In this document: positions 10,828 to 13,843 of the stretch, one piece after another
How the letters are laid out: every line of letters begins with the position of its first letter
Numbering within the stretch: the stretch's first letter is position 1
Source of the DNA: an archaeon
Lineage (GTDB): Archaea > Aenigmatarchaeota > Aenigmatarchaeia > GW2011-AR5 > GCA-2688965
DNA length: 13,843 nt
Assembly: GCA_002688965.1 (NCBI GenBank)
Contig: NZEE01000002.1
Location: forward strand, 2,276-16,118
Reading direction: 5' to 3'
Notes under the pieces: model-generated
Database searches by the model: none
Seen by the model: only the letters and a program-made list of their open reading frames with translations
Told to the model about the DNA's origin: nothing
Translations under genes and position numbers: made by a program

Positions 10828-10899
10828 CGTCCTAGGAAGGATTTGAACCTTCGACGCAGAGATTTAGAGTCCCTCGCTCTACCACTGAGCTACTAGGAC
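10828..10899 (-). tRNA. Amber-suppressor-type tRNA (anticodon CTA)
   Basis: Acceptor GTCCTAG/CTAGGAC, discriminator G. D arm GCTC-AGTGGTA-GAGC, anticodon arm AGGGA-CTCTAAA-TCTCT, variable GCGTC, T arm GAAGG-TTCAAAT-CCTTC; every arm has standard length (71 nt plus discriminator). With T33 fixed, the anticodon is CTA, which reads the UAG stop codon. The charged amino acid cannot be told; G73 would be compatible with Gln among others. Confidence 0.88.
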
Positions 10900-10902
10900 A
10901 AG

Positions 10903-10926
10903 GGTGATGGTTTTAAAACCATCACC
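10903..10926. repeat. Perfect 24-bp palindrome
   Basis: Arms ggtgatggtttt and aaaaccatcacc are directly joined. It lies between the Pth2-like gene and the suppressor tRNA. In RNA it would form a long hairpin, plausible as a processing or stability element or a weak terminator (only CTTG follows on the minus strand). As DNA it could be a dimeric protein site. Confidence 0.7.
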
Positions 10927-10932
10927 GAAACT

Positions 10933-11211
10933 TTAATTCATCTCATAACGATGAAATACTTTGTGGTCAGAATAACAAGAAAACGCTGTCATTTGATTGT
11001 CCACATCAGGTTCATAAAACGGATAAAGCTCTAAGCCCATTTCCTTAAGAATCTGATAATCAAAAAGAATATCATCTGACAAAATGTATATTAAAGTCTC
11101 ATTTTGCCATTCTCCGTTCTTTAAAAGATACTCTGTTAAAGCGTGACCAGCTTGAACTGCTCTGTAGCTTGGATCATACTGCTTCTGAATCAGTACGTAC
11201 ATTTTCTTCAT
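10933..11211 (-). CDS. Peptidyl-tRNA hydrolase 2 (Pth2)-like protein
   Basis: A 92-residue protein resembling the Pth2 fold: MYVLIQKQYDPSYRAVQAGHA matches the start of Pth2-like phage proteins (YVLV...QAGHAxxE), then WQNETLIYILSDD and a PFYEPDVDNQMTAFSCY segment equivalent to the ExDxxNQLTA motif. Pth2 enzymes release peptides from peptidyl-tRNA; the small phage members may act on tRNA or simply share the fold. The start ATG 11211 overlaps the end of the upstream gene by 38 bases, with GAGG upstream; a second ATG lies 9 bases further. It sits in the middle of the tRNA cluster, which agrees with a tRNA-related role. Assignment by motif memory. Confidence 0.65.
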   Translation of the reverse strand: MKKMYVLIQKQYDPSYRAVQAGHALTEYLLKNGEWQNETLIYILSDDILFDYQILKEMGLELYPFYEPDVDNQMTAFSCYSDHKVFHRYEMN

Positions 11212-11491
11212 ACCAAGCCTCTAATCTTTCGAGAATCTTTTTTGATTCGTTATAAGCAGTAATGTAAGCAGGTCTTCCGTAACCGTCACTGTAGTTTTCA
11301 CGACAACGACTCTCAATAAATATTTTTCTGTTATCCTTTTCCAAGTAGATACAATGATCTCCTAAAACCATTGTATAGGAAAGCCTATTGATTTGCGATC
11401 TGCAAATCGTCTCAACTCTGCGTGGGTTAGTAATTAATCTTTCACTAGAAATAATTTCCACGACTTTCTTTTTTAATGCATCTTTGTCCAT
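11174..11491 (-). CDS. Hypothetical phage protein (105 aa)
   Basis: Function not recognised. ATG 11491 follows AAGGAGATTATA, a strong ribosome binding site. The protein has a helical front (DALKKKVVEIISSERLI), a basic segment TNPRRVETICRSQINRLSY, a beta-rich part MVLGDHCIYLEKDNRKIFIE, then RCRENYSDGYGRPAYITAYN and a long C-terminal helix SKKILERLEAWYEENVR. Its end overlaps the Pth2-like gene by 38 bases, so the two are co-translated and perhaps act together. It lies between tRNA-Tyr upstream and the suppressor tRNA downstream. Confidence 0.75.
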   Translation of the reverse strand: MDKDALKKKVVEIISSERLITNPRRVETICRSQINRLSYTMVLGDHCIYLEKDNRKIFIESRCRENYSDGYGRPAYITAYNESKKILERLEAWYEENVRTDSEAV

Positions 11492-11604
11492 TATAATCTC
11501 CTTAGTTTTTTTGTAAAATTGTGCTAAGAAAGACTATAATCATCCTGAATCATTATAACCCTAGGTCATATTATACCTCCTTTATTATATTTATGTTGTT
11601 ATGT

Positions 11605-11687
11605 TGGGCCGAGAAGGACTCGAACCTTCGACGTTTCTAATGTCACAAGTTTACAGCCTGCTCCCTTCGCCGCTTGGGTACCGACCC
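11605..11687 (-). tRNA. tRNA-Tyr(GTA)
   Basis: Acceptor GGGTCGG/TCGGCCC (two G-U), discriminator A. Anticodon arm GCAGG-CTGTAAA-CTTGT gives GTA (Tyr). Long variable arm GAC...GTC as in bacterial Tyr tRNAs. T arm GAAGG-TTCGAGT-CCTTC. Its 5' half also encodes the last 12 codons of the upstream HNH gene. Confidence 0.95.
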
Positions 11688-12016
11688 GTTTTACCAAAAC
11701 TGTTATCTCCCCAATGTAGTTTTCTATGACAATTAGAGCACAAAACTTTGCACTTTTCTAATTCTTCAAGAACAACTTTTTTACTGTATCTTCCCCATGC
11801 TAATTCACCTATTTCAAACTTTTTATTTTTGGTATCTATGTGATGATAATCAAGACAAGCTGGATGATTTTCGCCACATATAGCACATTTTTTTTCTTTT
11901 GTTAAATCAAGAAACCATTCTCTAAACTCTGCCCTTATTTCTTTTTTTCTCTCATTTATAATATTTTTATTTTTTTCATAATATTTTTTTCTTGCTTCTT
12001 TTGTTTTCCACGGCAT
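11651..12016 (-). CDS. HNH homing endonuclease, stops in the tRNA-Tyr anticodon loop
   Basis: A 121-residue HNH endonuclease close in design to the one at 2370-2744: a basic helical front (TKEARKKYYEKNKNIINERK, then AEFREWFLDL), CAIC at 44-47, LDYHH at 55-59, CSNCHRKLH at 93-101. The frame is open further upstream, but ATG 12016 is chosen because it follows GTAAAGATAATAAT, the shared start box, itself preceded by a hairpin (arms 12031-12037/12047-12053). Residues 110-121 are encoded by the first half of tRNA-Tyr and the TAA stop lies in its anticodon loop. The C-terminal tail is thus borrowed from tRNA sequence. Target is probably the tRNA-Tyr gene of related phages without the insertion. Confidence 0.9.
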   Translation of the reverse strand: MPWKTKEARKKYYEKNKNIINERKKEIRAEFREWFLDLTKEKKCAICGENHPACLDYHHIDTKNKKFEIGELAWGRYSKKVVLEELEKCKVLCSNCHRKLHWGDNSFGKTGRYPSGEGSRL

Positions 12017-12068
12017 ATTATTATCTTTACTATACCGCAAATATTACGGTATATACTCCCTTTTAATT

Positions 12069-12097
12069 ATATTAACATTTCCAGTCATTTTTGTCTA
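12069..12097 (-). promoter_or_regulatory. Possible promoter before the HNH/tRNA-Tyr segment
   Basis: Minus strand TAGACA (12092-12097), 17-nt spacer starting AAAA, TAATAT (12069-12074). It is weaker than the other promoters here but keeps the shared GACAAAA element. It lies just after tRNA-Ser(GCT). Confidence 0.45.
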
Positions 12098-12100
12098 CTT

Positions 12101-12186
12101 CGGAAGATGCAGGATTTGAACCTACGTATGATTTCTCATGTCTCTGATTAGCAATCAGGCCCTTTACCAAACTCAGGCAATCTTCC
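12101..12186 (-). tRNA. tRNA-Ser(GCT)
   Basis: Acceptor GGAAGAT/ATCTTCC, discriminator G. Anticodon arm CCTGA-TTGCTAA-TCAGA gives GCT (Ser, AGC/AGU). A long variable arm is present, and T arm GTAGG-TTCAAAT-CCTGC. Confidence 0.95.
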
Positions 12187-12189
12187 ATA

Positions 12190-12272
12190 CAGAAGGTAGA
12201 CGAATCGAACGCCTGTCCCGAAGGACACCCAAGGGTTCAAGCCTTGTTGCCAGCCATTTAGCGGTACCTTCT
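12190..12272 (-). tRNA. tRNA-Ser(TGA)
   Basis: Acceptor AGAAGGT/ACCTTCT, discriminator G. Anticodon arm CAAGG-CTTGAAC-CCTTG gives TGA (Ser, UCA). Variable arm TGTCC-TTCG-GGACA, T arm AGGCG-TTCGATT-CGTCT. Four bases separate it from tRNA-Ser(GCT). Confidence 0.96.
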
Positions 12273-12278
12273 ATTTCG

Positions 12279-12352
12279 AGCTATCACCAGGAATCGAACC
12301 CGGAACCTTTTCCTTACAAAGGAATTGCTCTACCAGATTGAGCTATGATAGC
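12279..12352 (-). tRNA. tRNA-Thr(TGT)
   Basis: Acceptor GCTATCA/TGATAGC, discriminator T. Anticodon loop TTTGTAA gives TGT (Thr, ACA); the first pair of the anticodon stem is an A-A mismatch. D arm GCTC..GGTA..GAGC and T arm CCGGG-TTCGATT-CCTGG are canonical. Confidence 0.94.
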
Positions 12353-12355
12353 AAT

Positions 12356-12625
12356 TTATCTATAAAACAAACATATTACAGTTGGATGATTAGCAGCTTC
12401 CCACGCAGCTAAAGATGTATAAACATTTCCCGTAGTACTATTACCAATCCAATTAGGATCAACGTAAGATATAGAATATTCCGCTGTCCCCCAAGTAATA
12501 CATTTCCATTCATCTCGCTTATAAATTCCTCCTTTTCTATCGTGATGATCACATCTAGTTCTACTAGTTTCTTCTCCTTTGTAGTTTTTAAATAAATAAT
12601 ATAATTCTATAATTTTTCTATTCAT
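12356..12625 (-). CDS. Small paralogous protein, last of a four-gene overlap (89 aa)
   Basis: An 89-residue product of unknown function, the longest member of the KIxELxxLFK family: MNRKIIELYYLFKNYKGEET at the start, like MNKIEELIVLFKHYDGEET of the gene two positions upstream. An inserted middle part follows (RTRCDHHDRKGGIYKRDEWK, CITWG, NPNWIGNS-like, TGNVYTSLAAWEAAN), and it ends VICLFYR. The His/Cys/Asp-rich RCDHHD could bind metal. The start ATG 12625 overlaps the upstream stop (ATGAATAG), so translation is coupled through the whole set. It ends 3 bases before tRNA-Thr. Confidence 0.75.
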   Translation of the reverse strand: MNRKIIELYYLFKNYKGEETSRTRCDHHDRKGGIYKRDEWKCITWGTAEYSISYVDPNWIGNSTTGNVYTSLAAWEAANHPTVICLFYR

Positions 12626-12818
12626 AATAAAATAATTCTATTCTAGTAAGTTCTCTATTTGTTTTTTTAAACCACACCAAATCAATCATTTTATCATGAA
12701 ATTGATTGTGGTTTCTTACCATTGTTCTTTCTCCCTTATAACTTCTAAACAAAAAAACTAAATTACCAATTTTTTCATTATATAAATATAATGGAACTAA
12801 TCTTATTTTTTTAACCAT
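12618..12818 (-). CDS. Small paralogous protein, third of four (66 aa)
   Basis: A 66-residue product of unknown function. The family helix is displaced by a short N-terminal addition (MVKKIRLVPLYLY), then NEKIGNLVFLFRSYKGERT, a middle segment VRNHNQFHDKMIDLVWFKKT and the ending LTRIELFYYE. The start ATG 12818 overlaps the upstream stop by eight bases (ATGGTTAA), and its own TAG stop overlaps the next start (ATGAATAG). No ribosome binding site of its own; reinitiation from the upstream gene is the likely way of translation. Confidence 0.7.
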   Translation of the reverse strand: MVKKIRLVPLYLYNEKIGNLVFLFRSYKGERTMVRNHNQFHDKMIDLVWFKKTNRELTRIELFYYE

Positions 12819-12951
12819 TATAAAATAAATTTATGCGAGCTAAAAATAAATTACCGTTTGTTTTCCAAATAATAGTATCATTAAATATTATGGAAGTTTC
12901 TTCTCCATCATAATGTTTGAACAATACTATTAGTTCTTCAATTTTATTCAT
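12811..12951 (-). CDS. Small paralogous protein, second of four (46 aa)
   Basis: A 46-residue product of unknown function, close to the first gene of the set: MNKIEELIVLFKHYDGEETS versus MNKIKELIKLFKHYNGKKID. It continues IIFNDTIIWKTNGNLFLARI and ends NLFYNG. It may be close to the minimal form of this family: one amphipathic helix, a turn and a few strands. ATG 12951 overlaps the stop of the upstream gene (ATGAATAA) and its stop overlaps the next start (ATGGTTAA). Confidence 0.7.
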   Translation of the reverse strand: MNKIEELIVLFKHYDGEETSIIFNDTIIWKTNGNLFLARINLFYNG

Positions 12952-13114
12952 CTTGTTTCCTGAATAAATCAATTGTAAAAAATCGTTGATTTTTCGTAAA
13001 GAAAAGCAAACAACAATGTATTGTCATTTCATTATATGATAATGATCGTGTTGCATCAATCTTTTTTCCATTATAATGTTTAAACAATTTTATTAGTTCT
13101 TTAATTTTATTCAT
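12944..13114 (-). CDS. Small paralogous protein, first of four (56 aa)
   Basis: A 56-residue product of unknown function. MNKIKELIKLFKHYNGKKID gives the family helix, followed by ATRSLSYNEMTIHCCLLFFT and KNQRFFTIDLFRKQDE. The ATG 13114 lies 29 bases after the -10 box of the promoter at 13143-13171 and has only a weak AUAAG upstream. It is the first full gene of a polycistronic set whose genes overlap by exactly eight bases each, which points to tandem duplication with strict translational coupling. Confidence 0.7.
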   Translation of the reverse strand: MNKIKELIKLFKHYNGKKIDATRSLSYNEMTIHCCLLFFTKNQRFFTIDLFRKQDE

Positions 13115-13142
13115 CTTATGTTATCATAAATATCCATATTAA

Positions 13143-13171
13143 TTTATACCATTTTTCCTCCTTTTTGTCCA
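13143..13171 (-). promoter_or_regulatory. Promoter for the four-paralog operon and tRNAs
   Basis: Minus strand TGGACA (13166-13171), 17-nt spacer, TATAAA (13143-13148). The spacer AAAAGGAGGAAAAATGG is almost the same as that of the promoter at 2894-2922. It lies directly behind a terminator. Confidence 0.75.
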
Positions 13172-13172
13172 C

Positions 13173-13197
13173 AAAAAAAGCCCGTCCGAAGACGGGC
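13173..13197 (-). terminator. Rho-independent terminator with UUCG loop
   Basis: Minus strand GCCCGTC-TTCG-GACGGGC (13180-13197) followed by TTTTTTT. It ends the transcript that carries the SPFH gene. Confidence 0.95.
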
Positions 13198-13224
13198 CAG
13201 TTTGGCTAGTTATTCGGACATACT

Positions 13225-13287
13225 TTACCACATGTTAAATGTAGATGGTGAACTATACGATGTGGTAGTATGACCAAAAATATTCAT
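13225..13287 (-). CDS. Possible micropeptide after the SPFH gene (20 aa)
   Basis: ATG 13287 lies 13 bases after the SPFH stop, and AGTAAAGGTATTATTGTA precedes it, the same type of start box as in front of the endonuclease genes. It encodes MNIFGHTTTSYSSPSTFNMW, rich in Ser and Thr, then TAA. The terminator follows 27 bases later. Without homologs its reality is uncertain. Confidence 0.35.
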   Translation of the reverse strand: MNIFGHTTTSYSSPSTFNMW

Positions 13288-13300
13288 TACAATAATACCT

Positions 13301-13843
13301 TTACTGTTTCATCTTTTCCGTTAGTTTTTTGACTCCATCGCCAAGATGCCCATGAAGCTGAATATTCTTTAAAGCATCACCAAGTCCAGTTCCATTAAGA
13401 AGAGTGGATGCTATATCAACAATAGACTTGTCTTTTCCTCCAAGGATACTAAGAACATTGAAGTTCTCTGCCAGTTTGCCAGCCAAATCTTTGTCGGCAA
13501 AACTTCGTAGAGCATCTATTAGATGCGGACTAACAGCCTTTGCTTTTTCAGCCACAGACTTTGTATCTGCATCCATTTCTTGCAGAGCTTGCTCTAATTT
13601 CAACGCAGCTATTTGAAGAATTTGCCTGTCTTTCTTATCCCTAAGAACAAGATTCTTTTCTGCTGTTTCATTTTCCAGTTCAATTCTAACATCATTGGCC
13701 TTGGTTCTTTCTATTTCAACCTCTGTTCCAACTCGGAGTTCCGACAAATCTCTATCTAATCTAGCTTCTGCATTTTCTACTTGTAATGCAATTGCTTCTT
13801 TTTGAGTCTTAGCTTTTAGAGTGTTAATCTCTTGAGAAATTGT
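13301..13843 (-). CDS. SPFH/band-7 (flotillin-like) protein, C-terminal part
   Basis: The 5' end lies beyond the right edge; 180 codons are visible. They begin with a long coiled-coil (ISQEINTLKAKTQKEAIALQ, VENAEARLDRDL, then EVEIERTKANDVRIELENET), followed by KDRQILQIAALKLEQALQEM and a compact C-terminal domain: AKAVSPHLIDALRSFADKDL, AGKLAENFNVLSILGGKDKS and LLNGTGLGDAL. This AVSPxLIxALxxFxDKxLAxKLAE...LxILGG...LLxGTxL signature is typical of the C-terminus of bacterial SPFH-domain proteins, which assemble into large membrane or cytosolic rings and scaffolds. The N-terminal SPFH domain is not in the window. Phages rarely carry such genes; a structural or membrane-remodelling role is inference. 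Family call is fairly sure. Confidence 0.8.
   Translation of the reverse strand, partial: TISQEINTLKAKTQKEAIALQVENAEARLDRDLSELRVGTEVEIERTKANDVRIELENETAEKNLVLRDKKDRQILQIAALKLEQALQEMDADTKSVAEKAKAVSPHLIDALRSFADKDLAGKLAENFNVLSILGGKDKSIVDIASTLLNGTGLGDALKNIQLHGHLGDGVKKLTEKMKQ

Noticed and set aside
11524..11580. Tiny ORFs (ATG ACC TAG after AAAGGAGG; a nine-codon frame at 11524-11553)
   Set aside because: Too short to support. They may be leader or degenerate starts before the gene at 11174-11491.
13111..13137. Eight-residue leader peptide MDIYDNIR overlapping the first paralog start
   Set aside because: It begins within a few bases of the predicted transcription start, so it has no ribosome binding site; no independent support.
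1..13843. General recoding of TAG as sense codon
   Set aside because: Several genes end at TAG at sensible places (for example 12618, overlapping the next start), so recoding of this whole region is not supported despite the CTA tRNA.

Overview
The window looks like part of the tRNA and accessory region of a large, AT-rich tailed bacteriophage genome (or an integrated or plasmid-like relative). Every supported gene is on the minus strand. Genes are short, tightly packed and often overlapping. Twelve complete tRNA genes are interspersed with five homing endonuclease genes (four HNH, one GIY-YIG). Consensus-like sigma70 promoters (TNGACA-N17/18-TATAAT type) and rho-independent terminators separate the operons. 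The host cannot be named from the sequence.

Read in the direction of transcription (right to left), the window opens with the C-terminal part of an SPFH/flotillin-like protein (13301-13843) and a tiny ORF closed by a UUCG terminator. A promoter then drives four tandem, mutually overlapping small paralogous proteins (12356-13114). Next come tRNAs Thr, Ser(TGA), Ser(GCT) and Tyr, with an HNH gene running into tRNA-Tyr. They are followed by an unknown protein, a peptidyl-tRNA hydrolase 2-like protein, an amber-suppressor-type tRNA (anticodon CTA), a tRNA 5' half, another HNH gene and tRNA-Pro. A visibly more GC-rich block follows: mazG-like, a D12-class adenine methyltransferase, and the 5' end of thyX, which is cut off and joined to the 3' end of a homing endonuclease (8078-8391).

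The centre holds small phage proteins of unknown function, tRNA-His, a GIY-YIG endonuclease, two small ORFs, and then about 950 bases without a gene (4741-5695). These contain many perfect long-range complementary segments, including an H-type pseudoknot and probable kissing loops, and end in a terminator. This is best read as a giant structured non-coding RNA of the GOLLD/ROOL kind. The left third holds more small proteins, tRNAs Gly, Gln, Asp, Trp and Leu with two HNH genes overlapping tRNA genes, then a strong promoter, three related ~75-140 nt RNA-like repeat units, a terminator, and a TROVE-domain (Ro60/Rsr) gene running off the left edge. The repeat units are candidate Y RNAs, the known partners of Ro proteins.

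Functionally the region combines translation support (tRNAs, Pth2-like, suppressor tRNA), RNA-based elements (Ro protein with its candidate RNAs, giant ncRNA), nucleotide metabolism and DNA modification remnants (MazG, methylase, ThyX), and selfish endonucleases that appear to have repeatedly targeted tRNA genes.
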